Shown one piece after another: positions 1 through 5,786 of a DNA stretch of 5,859 nucleotides. The notes under the pieces are model-generated. The model did no database searches. It saw nothing but the letters and a program-made list of their open reading frames with translations, and had not been told where the DNA came from. The DNA lies in contig CANQOM010000104.1 of the NCBI GenBank assembly GCA_947625445.1, forward strand, positions 1 to 5,859, given 5' to 3'. How positions within the stretch are numbered: the first letter of the stretch is position 1; the number at the start of each line of letters is the position of its first letter. Position numbers and translations under genes: made by a program. This stretch comes from Candidatus Gastranaerophilales bacterium. Its GTDB lineage: Bacteria; Cyanobacteriota; Vampirovibrionia; Gastranaerophilales; Gastranaerophilaceae.

Positions 1-384
1 CCTTCTTGAAGGCAATATAATTGCATCATATCCGGCACATACCGCAGTTCTGATAATAGAACCCATGTTATGCGGATCTTCTACTCCGTCTGTTATTATT
101 ACACGTTTGTATTCTTTATTTTTATTAAGAAAATTTTCCAATTCTACATATTTTATGGGCGATATATATGCTATTACACCCTGATGAGAATATTCTTTAT
201 ATTGAATAAACTTTTCTTTAGGTAAAAATTGATAGACTATTCCCCTTTTTTGAGCATAATCTATTATTTTATCAATTTTACCGCTATCCTTCATTCCTCT
301 CATTAAAATAATTTTGCTTATATACCTTTGACCTTCTTTTAATGATTCAAGAACATTATTTTTCCCAAAAATAAAATCATTCAT
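1..384 (-). CDS. rlmB: RlmB/TrmH-family 2'-O-ribose RNA methyltransferase, N-terminal part (cut by window edge)
   Basis: This is the first 128 codons of a SpoU/TrmH-family methyltransferase, which transfers a methyl group from S-adenosylmethionine to a ribose 2'-OH. RlmB acts on a guanosine of 23S rRNA. Residues 6-18 (FGKNNVLESLKEG) and the stretch to about residue 80 match the small N-terminal substrate-binding domain. Residues 99-114 (DGVEDPHNMGSIIRTA) are SPOUT motif 1, with the conserved Asn106 and Arg112. Motifs 2 and 3 and the knotted C-terminus lie beyond the left edge, so completeness cannot be judged. The ATG at 384-382 is chosen because it begins the conserved domain directly and has AGAAGG about 10 nt upstream (400-395). 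The ATG at 406 is in another frame and stops quickly. The gene is divergent from pilMN. The family is clear; the exact target (RlmB versus a TrmH paralogue, tRNA versus rRNA) is inferred. Confidence 0.9.
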   Translation of the reverse strand, partial: MNDFIFGKNNVLESLKEGQRYISKIILMRGMKDSGKIDKIIDYAQKRGIVYQFLPKEKFIQYKEYSHQGVIAYISPIKYVELENFLNKNKEYKRVIITDGVEDPHNMGSIIRTAVCAGYDAIILPSRR

Positions 385-406
385 TTCTTTTATGCCTTCT
401 TTTCAT

Positions 407-435
407 ATTATACACTATATGATATAGTAAATTAA
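407..435 (-). promoter_or_regulatory. Candidate promoter of the rlmB-like gene
   Basis: On the minus strand a perfect TATAAT lies at 412-407. A weak -35 (TTAATT, 435-430) sits 17 nt upstream. Transcription would begin near 400, leaving a very short leader that starts at the ribosome-binding site. A 15-bp inverted repeat lies between the two boxes. In DNA this AT-rich, a TATAAT can occur by chance, so this is a weak call. Confidence 0.3.
414..428. repeat. Short inverted repeat in the rlmB/pilMN spacer
   Basis: ACTATAT and ATATAGT form perfect 7-bp arms around a single G. The element lies in the spacer between the -10 and -35 candidates of the rlmB-like promoter, where a dimeric repressor could bind. 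It is almost all A/T, so chance is a serious alternative. No matching regulator is encoded nearby on firm evidence. Confidence 0.3.
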
Positions 436-458
436 GTGAAACTCATACGTTAAGTTTC

Positions 459-496
459 TTTTCAAAAATGCAATTTTAGAATATTATAGTTATAAT
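459..496 (+). promoter_or_regulatory. Candidate promoter region of pilMN-pilO
   Basis: Two overlapping -10 possibilities are visible. TATTAT (482-487) has TTTTCA (459-464) 17 nt upstream. A perfect TATAAT (491-496) has no recognisable -35. Either would give a leader of roughly 40-60 nt before the ATG at 545. The composition makes such matches common, so the region is more credible than either exact box. Confidence 0.3.
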
Positions 497-544
497 TATA
501 TGTAAAGTATTGTTTATTTAAAAATAGATTGGTTATAGTTTAGT

Positions 545-2215
545 ATGTTTTTAGAAAGACTGGGATTTAAAAGAAAGATTCATGTAGGTATATCAGTATC
601 TGCAAATAGTATTATTGAACTTGTATGTGTTGACGAAAAAACAAAATCAGTAGTGAAATATGTTTCCGGCAACATTAAATATAATAATGCCGTTAGAGAA
701 ATAATGGATTTTAATGAATTTACGGAAATTATTGAAGGATTATTTGATGAAGCAGCTTTAGAACCTACTGAATGCAGCGTAGCATTAAATATACCTAACG
801 TAATGTTGGGTATTTCTGTTTTAGATAATCCTTCCGATAAACCATACATTGAAGATAATTTATCTGAAGAACTTTCAGATTTATATATTTTTAAAAGAAA
901 TGAACCTACTATAAAATATGAATTAGTTAACAGTGATATTAATCCCAATGTTAAGAATATTATTTACGGAGCTGTTCAAACCAAAATTATTTCTAATATC
1001 CTTGATGCTTTTGACACACTTGGTGTTGAAATAACAAGAATTGAAACTTCTTATACATCGATGATTAAAACTTTATTATACTGTGACAGATTTAACAGAT
1101 TAATCAGAAAAGATAACAGTTCAATAGTACTTCTTGTTACTCCTAATACTTGTTCTTCTTTCTATTTAAAAGGTCAAACATTATCAGGAATAACAGAAGA
1201 ACCTTTAGCGGTTAAGTCTTTCTCAATCGATGAAGTTTATTCGGTTATATCAAAAATTGCCACAAATGCTATTTCTAAAAATAAACCTCAAGCTTTGTTA
1301 ATAATAAGTGAAGCTGATGAAGTTAATGCCGAACAAATTGCAAGAAATATAAGTTTTAACGGAGATATTGATTGTATTAATAAAAGCAGTCACCAAAGTG
1401 AAGAATTTATTGAAATAAACCCATTAGCAGATATTGATAAAAACATTGTTTCATACCTTACAATAGAAGCAGTGGGTGCTGCAATAAGTGATTTTGATGA
1501 ATACGAATTAGATTTAAACTTTTTACCTGCCGAAAGAATCCCTAAAAACGTTATTAAAATAGGTGATTTGGAAGGTAGTTTATATTTATTTGTCGGATTT
1601 TGCGTAGCATCTGCAATAATTGTAGCTTTAATTATTTTTGGTATAGCTAAACTTATATTGGGTTCGCAAATTTCTTCAATGAATAGTTTGAAAGATAAAA
1701 GCAATGAAAGTATTAACGTTTTCAAATCAAATATTGCAAAACAAGATCAAAATAAAGAGAGTGTATTCCCCATTCTTCAACAAATAAGCGATAACAATAG
1801 GAAAGTTATAGACGTTTATAACGGATTATCATCAGAAATTCCGCAGGATATCTTTATTAAGAGATTTGTTGTTAACCCTCAAGGGGGAATAGGAATACTT
1901 GGAGAATCACGTTCCAGTGATGCAGTTAATAACTTTATTAAAGGTTTAAAAGAAAAAGACCAGGATTTAATGGTTTCAAAATTATCACTTAATGACCCTA
2001 CAATTGACCCAACGTCAATTATACCGGATGGTGTTACATTTGAAATAAAAACTTCAACAGTTGATGTTCAATTTATCGGAGATGTTCTTCAAAATGAATA
2101 TAATGAAATAGAACAAATGCAAAAAATGCAACAAGAACAAAGTCAAAATAACAATGCGGTTAGACCGGGCAGGGCTTCAAGAGATCAAATTCCGGCAAGA
2201 CCACCTATTATTTAA
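545..2215 (+). CDS. PilM-PilN fusion protein (GspL-like), type IV pilus/type II secretion inner-membrane platform
   Basis: This protein (556 aa) joins two normally separate pilus proteins. Residues about 12-317 look like PilM, the cytoplasmic actin-like partner: a strand-turn start (VGISVSANSIIELV, 14-27) and a C-terminal fold segment ending LTIEAVGAAISDF (305-317). Residues 323-328 (DLNFLP) match the conserved INLLP-type peptide by which PilN binds PilM. A membrane helix follows at about 346-372, then a PilN-like periplasmic domain with its typical core at about 428-485 (for example SSEIPQDIFIKRF and GILGESRS). The tail, 513-556, is Q/N-rich and then Pro/Arg-rich. In type II secretion GspL has the same PilM+PilN layout, so the fusion could serve either machine. 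The usual PilM nucleotide-site start (GxDxGxxxxK-like) is degenerate, which makes ATP binding uncertain. The ATG is the first possible start, since an in-frame TAG lies at 536-538. No clear Shine-Dalgarno precedes it. The PilO-like gene follows 24 nt downstream. Confidence 0.82.
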   Translation: MFLERLGFKRKIHVGISVSANSIIELVCVDEKTKSVVKYVSGNIKYNNAVREIMDFNEFTEIIEGLFDEAALEPTECSVALNIPNVMLGISVLDNPSDKPYIEDNLSEELSDLYIFKRNEPTIKYELVNSDINPNVKNIIYGAVQTKIISNILDAFDTLGVEITRIETSYTSMIKTLLYCDRFNRLIRKDNSSIVLLVTPNTCSSFYLKGQTLSGITEEPLAVKSFSIDEVYSVISKIATNAISKNKPQALLIISEADEVNAEQIARNISFNGDIDCINKSSHQSEEFIEINPLADIDKNIVSYLTIEAVGAAISDFDEYELDLNFLPAERIPKNVIKIGDLEGSLYLFVGFCVASAIIVALIIFGIAKLILGSQISSMNSLKDKSNESINVFKSNIAKQDQNKESVFPILQQISDNNRKVIDVYNGLSSEIPQDIFIKRFVVNPQGGIGILGESRSSDAVNNFIKGLKEKDQDLMVSKLSLNDPTIDPTSIIPDGVTFEIKTSTVDVQFIGDVLQNEYNEIEQMQKMQQEQSQNNNAVRPGRASRDQIPARPPII

Positions 2216-2239
2216 TTATATCAATAGTTAGAGGGAAAT

Positions 2240-2824
2240 ATGAATAAACAATTAAAAAAACAAATTATTCCATTATGTATATTAGTATCAGTTTTGATAT
2301 TTATAGGAATAGTTTTTTCAACAGTTAAACCATTAATTGAAGAATTTAATAATGCAAAAAATGACAAAGCAAATGCAGAACAACAAGCCAGAGAACTTGA
2401 AGAACAAGATAAAATTCTTAAAGAAAAAAATACTAAAGAAGAAATGAAATTGAGATCTATCAAACAAATCTATGAAACAAATCAAGCTTCTGCAAATGAA
2501 AACCTTGGTATGTTTGGGAACATGTTTGAAGATATTATTAAAAGAGTTAAATATAACGGGTTATTAATTCGTTCTATTGAATATGATTTAAAACCTGCAT
2601 TTGACCCTTTATATCAAAAATTTCCGGAAAGTTACAATGCTTGTGAATTAAAGTTTTTCTTAGTAGGAACTTATTCACAATTACAAACATTTTTAGTTGA
2701 GTTAAATAATAATTTCCCTTATCTCATTACAGTTTCAAAACTTGATATAAGTTCTTTCTCAGGGAATACAGATTATATATTAATCGGTTTATCACTTACT
2801 TTATATTCAAAAAAAGCTAAATAA
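2240..2824 (+). CDS. pilO: PilO-like (GspM-like) inner-membrane pilus assembly protein
   Basis: This 194-aa bitopic membrane protein has the PilO plan. It has a short basic cytoplasmic start (MNKQLKKQ), one membrane helix at about 9-28, and a strongly charged coiled coil at about 36-80 rich in E, K, Q and A. A ferredoxin-like periplasmic domain follows at about 95-190. The most diagnostic stretch is residues 139-160 (FFLVGTYSQL then FLVELNNNFP), matching the family pattern of strand, GxYxQL, helix and Pro turn. In the known systems PilO heterodimerises with PilN through these coiled coils and ferredoxin folds, linking cytoplasmic PilM to the outer-membrane secretin. Its partner here is the fusion 24 nt upstream, and the two surely form one transcript. 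A good ribosome-binding site (GAGGG, 5-6 nt before the ATG) supports the start. No pilP or pilQ follows; the unit ends here. The sequence alone cannot separate PilO from GspM. Confidence 0.8.
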   Translation: MNKQLKKQIIPLCILVSVLIFIGIVFSTVKPLIEEFNNAKNDKANAEQQARELEEQDKILKEKNTKEEMKLRSIKQIYETNQASANENLGMFGNMFEDIIKRVKYNGLLIRSIEYDLKPAFDPLYQKFPESYNACELKFFLVGTYSQLQTFLVELNNNFPYLITVSKLDISSFSGNTDYILIGLSLTLYSKKAK

Positions 2825-2844
2825 GGATTTATATCCTAATTTTT
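2824..2844 (+). terminator. Weak hairpin with T-run at the end of pilO
   Basis: AGGAT (2824-2828) and ATCCT (2833-2837) pair around a 4-nt loop, followed by AATTTTT (2838-2844). The stem has only 5 bp and begins in the stop codon. It has the shape of an intrinsic terminator for the pilMN-pilO transcript but is marginal on its own; the stronger hairpin just downstream may do the work. Confidence 0.35.
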
Positions 2845-2852
2845 ATAAAACA

Positions 2853-2875
2853 TACCCTGAACTTGGTTCAGGGTA
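2853..2875. terminator. Perfect 10-bp-stem hairpin between convergent units, probable bidirectional terminator
   Basis: TACCCTGAAC (2853-2862) and GTTCAGGGTA (2866-2875) are exact reverse complements around a 3-nt loop. The hairpin sits in the 61-bp gap between the pilO stop and the HTH-gene stop, where a shared terminator is expected. Read on the minus strand it begins 10 nt after the HTH stop and is followed by TGTTTTATAAAAATT, a usable T-rich tract. Read on the plus strand the following GTTGTTTC is a poorer tract. Its CCTGAAC/GTTCAGG core also resembles palindromes found as dispersed intergenic repeats in other bacteria, so it might be one copy of a repeat family. Confidence 0.65.
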
Positions 2876-2885
2876 GTTGTTTCAG

Positions 2886-3308
2886 TTATTTAATTTGAAA
2901 TGAACATTTAGTGCATTGTGCTTTTGGATGCAATGCAATATTATTTTCAAGATCAAGCAATTTTACTATTCTGGTATTAAGTTTACTTGAACAAATAGGA
3001 CATCTTAAATTATCAATATCTCCGTTCAAAATAGCCTGTTTTACATTGTTTATATAATTTTCATCAATTTTATCATAAGAAACAAGCATAATTCTTTCAT
3101 ATTCTTTAATTTCAGACGGATTTACCTTTAGTCCCTTAGCGAGTTTCTGTCGAATTGTAGCAGGCAGGAACAATTCTTTACCGGATTCTATATCTTCAAT
3201 TTGTTCAACACTCATAGCAGTTTTCTTTGCCAGTCCAAGAACAGATAATCCTATATTTTCACGTCGTTCTTGAACATATTGAGCTAATGATTTTTTATCA
3301 TTTGACAT
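2886..3308 (-). CDS. HTH (XRE/Cro-type) protein with C-terminal zinc ribbon, function unknown
   Basis: This 140-aa soluble protein has two visible parts. Residues about 8-65 form an XRE-type helix-turn-helix: LAQYVQERRENIGLS opens it, LAKKTAMSVEQIEDIESGK (26-44) covers the recognition region, and a closing helix leads into VNPSEI. Residues 103-135 carry two CxxC knuckles (CPIC 103-106 and CTKC 132-135), expected to bind one zinc ion. A charged linker joins them. There is no signal peptide or membrane segment. The likely role is DNA binding, as a transcription factor; the target is not visible. The start codon overlaps the secF stop (TAATG), so translation is probably coupled to secF and the gene is the last of the secD-secF transcript. 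I do not recognise a named family for the whole protein. A nucleic-acid-binding role outside transcription control is possible. Confidence 0.8.
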   Translation of the reverse strand: MSNDKKSLAQYVQERRENIGLSVLGLAKKTAMSVEQIEDIESGKELFLPATIRQKLAKGLKVNPSEIKEYERIMLVSYDKIDENYINNVKQAILNGDIDNLRCPICSSKLNTRIVKLLDLENNIALHPKAQCTKCSFQIK

Positions 3309-4297
3309 TATGCGCTCACTTTAGATTTTTTTGCTTCTATTTTTTCATTCCATAGAGCAATTAATGTATTAGCAAAGAATATACTTGAATAAGTTCCGGC
3401 TATTACACCTAATATCATTACCAATACAAAATCTTTTGTTGTTACTCCGCCAAAGAAATATAAAGCACCAAGTGTTAACAATGTTGTTAAAGATGTATTT
3501 ATGCTTCTTGCTAAAGTTTGATTAACTGATGCATTTACAATTTCATTATAGGTAGCTTTTTTAGAATAAAATTTTAGATTTTCTCTTACTCTGTCAAAAA
3601 CTACTATAGTGTTATTAACACTATAGCCTAAAACTGTTAATATAGCGGTAATAAATAAACTGTCTATTGTAACTCCGTAGAAAAGACCTAAAATAGAAAA
3701 TACACCTACTACAAATAGTACATCATGAAATAAAGCCAAACAGGCAACAACTGCAAACTCAAAATGGAATCTGAGTGTGAGATAAATGACTATAGCAAGA
3801 AGTGCAAGACTTATAGCTATTAATGAATTAACAAACAGTTGTTTTCCCAAAACCGGACCTACTGAATTTACTTGTACTAATTGAGAATCAGGATAATCAG
3901 CTTTAATAACATTTGATACTTTATCTAAAGTTTCATTTTGTCCGTTAGCCGAAAATTTTGTTTTTATGGAAATAATATTTTTAATTTCAGATGATTCTTC
4001 TTGAGTTGAAGGTTTAAGAATCTGAATAACAGGTGTTTCTACATTATTCTTTGTCAAATCTAATCTGATTTTACCTATTTCATCAGTTGAAATATTTTTA
4101 TTAACGGCATATTGAATAATAGTACCACCCGTAAAGTCAATACCCACTAATAGCGGTGTATGAGTCGGATATACTTTCATTGACCAAATCATAGCTATAA
4201 TTCCAGGAAAAAGGAATATAAACGAAATAGCCAACCATAACCATCTGTACTTAATAACATCTATAAATTTTTTTGTGTTTAAAACACTGTATGACAT
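3308..4297 (-). CDS. secF: Protein translocase subunit SecF
   Basis: SecF (329 aa) pairs with SecD in the inner membrane to form an RND-type complex. It uses the proton gradient to help pull proteins across after SecA/SecYEG translocation. The predicted layout is standard: membrane helix 1 at about 17-37, a periplasmic domain, then five helices between about 155 and 312. Visible family motifs are GIDFTGGT (52-59), SVGPVLG (145-151), HDV (191-193), the helix-4 signature GYSVNNTIVVFDRVREN (224-240) and RSINTSLTTLL (264-274). Asp213 and Asp235 are charged residues at or near helix ends. The length is normal for a stand-alone SecF. The ATG has a strong ribosome-binding site (AAGGAG, 4312-4307, 9 nt spacing). 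It begins 18 nt after the secD stop and its own stop overlaps the next gene's start. Nothing is missing or broken. Confidence 0.97.
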   Translation of the reverse strand: MSYSVLNTKKFIDVIKYRWLWLAISFIFLFPGIIAMIWSMKVYPTHTPLLVGIDFTGGTIIQYAVNKNISTDEIGKIRLDLTKNNVETPVIQILKPSTQEESSEIKNIISIKTKFSANGQNETLDKVSNVIKADYPDSQLVQVNSVGPVLGKQLFVNSLIAISLALLAIVIYLTLRFHFEFAVVACLALFHDVLFVVGVFSILGLFYGVTIDSLFITAILTVLGYSVNNTIVVFDRVRENLKFYSKKATYNEIVNASVNQTLARSINTSLTTLLTLGALYFFGGVTTKDFVLVMILGVIAGTYSSIFFANTLIALWNEKIEAKKSKVSA

Positions 4298-4315
4298 TTT
4301 TAAATCTCCTTCAAA

Positions 4316-5617
4316 TTAATCCAATACACCGAACTTAGCATTTTCACGACTTGTTTCAGATGCCGAATATGCATCATTAATATCTGATTCTTTAAGTCCG
4401 AATAAAAACGGATGCTTTAATTGTCCGGTACCAAACATTAAGTGCATCATATTTTTTGTTACGGTTATAGCCGAAAACATACTTACTATTACACCTATTG
4501 CCAGAGTAAGTGCAAAACCTTTAACTATATTTGAACCTAAGAAATAAAGTATTACACAAATTATTACTGTTGACATATTTGAATCAAAAATACTTGTAAA
4601 AGCTCTGTCAAAGCCAGAGTTAATAGCGGTAAACAGTGTTCTTCCGGATTTTAATTCTTCTTTTGTTCTTTCAAAGATAAGTATATTAGCGTCTACTGCC
4701 ATCCCTATACTCAAAATAAACCCGGCAATTCCGGCTAAAGTCAATGTTACAGGTACTATTTTAAATATTGCAAATACTATCAAAGAATAAATTATAAGAG
4801 CAATATTAGCAATAATTCCGGGAACTCTATAGTAAATAATCATAAATAACATAACGGCAGCTATACCGATTAAACCTGCAATTTTACTTTTATGAAGGCT
4901 ATCTGCTCCTAATGTTGGTCCTACAGTATTTTCTTCAATAATTTCAGCAGGTACCGGCAGCGCACCGGCATTTAATAAATCAACTATTTTTTTTGCCTCG
5001 TCATGCGTAAATTCACCTGTAATTTGAGCATTTCCGCCTGTTATTTCTTGTTGTACCACAGGTTCTGAAATACTTTCTCCGTTAAAATATATTGCTATCG
5101 GATACCCTTTAAATTGTCTTGTTAATTTAGCAAATTTTGTTGCACCTTTACCGTTAAATTCAAGAGATATAATCCATCTTCCGGCAGGGTCTGTTGAAAC
5201 TGCTGCCTTGTTCAAATCTTCTCCGGATAACCCTGATGCTTCCCAGCCTGTTGTATTTCCTTCTTCATCCAAAATCGGTTTTTTAAATTCCAATTCTGCA
5301 GTTTCTCCTAAAAATTCTCTTGCCAGTTTGGGGTCTGAAATATTAGGTATTTCTATTAATAACCTTTTTTCTCCCATTTGTTGAACCATTGTTTCGGATA
5401 CCCCAAGCGCATTTACTCTGTTCTCTAATGCAGTCTTTAATCCGTCCATCATATCCTGAGTGATTTTTGATATTGTATCGGTTGTTTGAGCTTCCAGTAC
5501 AATTCTCGAACCACCTACTAAATCTAACCCTAAAGGTATTGGTTTCACTTTTATTATTACAACTGAAATTATAGTAAGTATTACTATTGCCCAAAACATA
5601 ATTATTTTATTTTTCAT
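4316..5617 (-). CDS. secD: Protein translocase subunit SecD
   Basis: SecD (433 aa) is the larger half of the SecDF export motor. Helix 1 (about 5-24) leads into GLDLVGGSRIVLEA (30-43), the family's first motif. A periplasmic P1 region runs to about 240 and includes ENRVNALGVSE (65-75) and LNAGALPVPAEI (215-226). It is followed by VGPTLGADS (232-240). Five more helices lie between about 243 and 390. The helix-4 signature GMAVDANILIFER (305-317) contains Asp309, the position tied to proton coupling in characterised SecD. FDSNMSTVI (344-352) is the helix-5 motif. At 433 aa it belongs to the shorter bacterial SecD type; E. coli SecD is larger. The ATG follows AGGGGA (5629-5624) at 6 nt. It is the first gene of the secD-secF-HTH unit. 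yajC, often next to secD, is not in the window. Confidence 0.97.
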   Translation of the reverse strand: MKNKIIMFWAIVILTIISVVIIKVKPIPLGLDLVGGSRIVLEAQTTDTISKITQDMMDGLKTALENRVNALGVSETMVQQMGEKRLLIEIPNISDPKLAREFLGETAELEFKKPILDEEGNTTGWEASGLSGEDLNKAAVSTDPAGRWIISLEFNGKGATKFAKLTRQFKGYPIAIYFNGESISEPVVQQEITGGNAQITGEFTHDEAKKIVDLLNAGALPVPAEIIEENTVGPTLGADSLHKSKIAGLIGIAAVMLFMIIYYRVPGIIANIALIIYSLIVFAIFKIVPVTLTLAGIAGFILSIGMAVDANILIFERTKEELKSGRTLFTAINSGFDRAFTSIFDSNMSTVIICVILYFLGSNIVKGFALTLAIGVIVSMFSAITVTKNMMHLMFGTGQLKHPFLFGLKESDINDAYSASETSRENAKFGVLD

Positions 5618-5682
5618 AAAATATCCCCTGATATAATTAAATACGTTTTTATTCTATCAAAAACATGTATTGCTGACATAAA

Positions 5683-5710
5683 ATTATAAATAATATTTCA
5701 AAATTTTAAA
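5683..5710 (-). promoter_or_regulatory. Candidate promoter of secD-secF-HTH unit
   Basis: On the minus strand a perfect TATAAT lies at 5688-5683, with a weak -35 TTTAAA (5710-5705) 16 nt upstream. It would give a leader of about 60 nt before the secD ATG. A second possibility farther out is TTGACC (5784-5779) with TAATAA (5762-5757), also at 16 nt. AT-rich composition makes both uncertain. Confidence 0.3.
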
Positions 5711-5731
5711 TAATTCTTTCAGATTATTCAC

Positions 5732-5760
5732 TTGGCAAATTTTATTTTCACACCTTTTAT
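5732..5760 (+). promoter_or_regulatory. Candidate promoter of the right-edge partial gene
   Basis: TTGGCA (5732-5737) and TTTTAT (5755-5760) are 17 nt apart on the plus strand. Transcription would start about 20 nt before the proposed GTG at 5787, a sensible leader. The -10 is a poor match and the downstream gene is itself tentative. Confidence 0.2.
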
Positions 5761-5786
5761 TATTTATATAAAAAATAGGGTCAATT

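Noticed and set aside
391..406. Upstream ATG at 406 as the start of the rlmB-like gene
   Set aside because: It is out of frame with the methyltransferase and reaches a stop after nine codons; it also overlaps the ribosome-binding site of the chosen start.
580..948. Minus-strand open frame opposite the PilM domain
   Set aside because: It lies wholly inside the well-supported fusion gene on the other strand, has no recognisable domain, and is the kind of frame AT-rich coding sequence produces by chance.
1390..1725. Minus-strand open frame opposite the PilMN membrane region
   Set aside because: It is a shadow of the plus-strand gene; its hydrophobic stretches reflect the reverse complement of the membrane helix codons.
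2221..2463. Minus-strand open frame opposite the start of pilO
   Set aside because: Low-complexity Ser/Phe/Leu-rich translation is the antisense of the pilO coiled coil; no supporting context.
5343..5594. Second minus-strand frame inside secD
   Set aside because: It overlaps secD in another frame on the same strand, and its Asn/Ser-rich translation has no family features.
4316..5617. SecD as an abnormal truncation because it is 433 aa
   Set aside because: All family motifs and six membrane helices are present; many bacteria have SecD of this length, the longer E. coli form having extra periplasmic sequence.
5624..5658. TTGATA plus TTATAT close to secD as its promoter
   Set aside because: The implied transcription start would fall inside the secD ribosome-binding site, leaving no usable leader.
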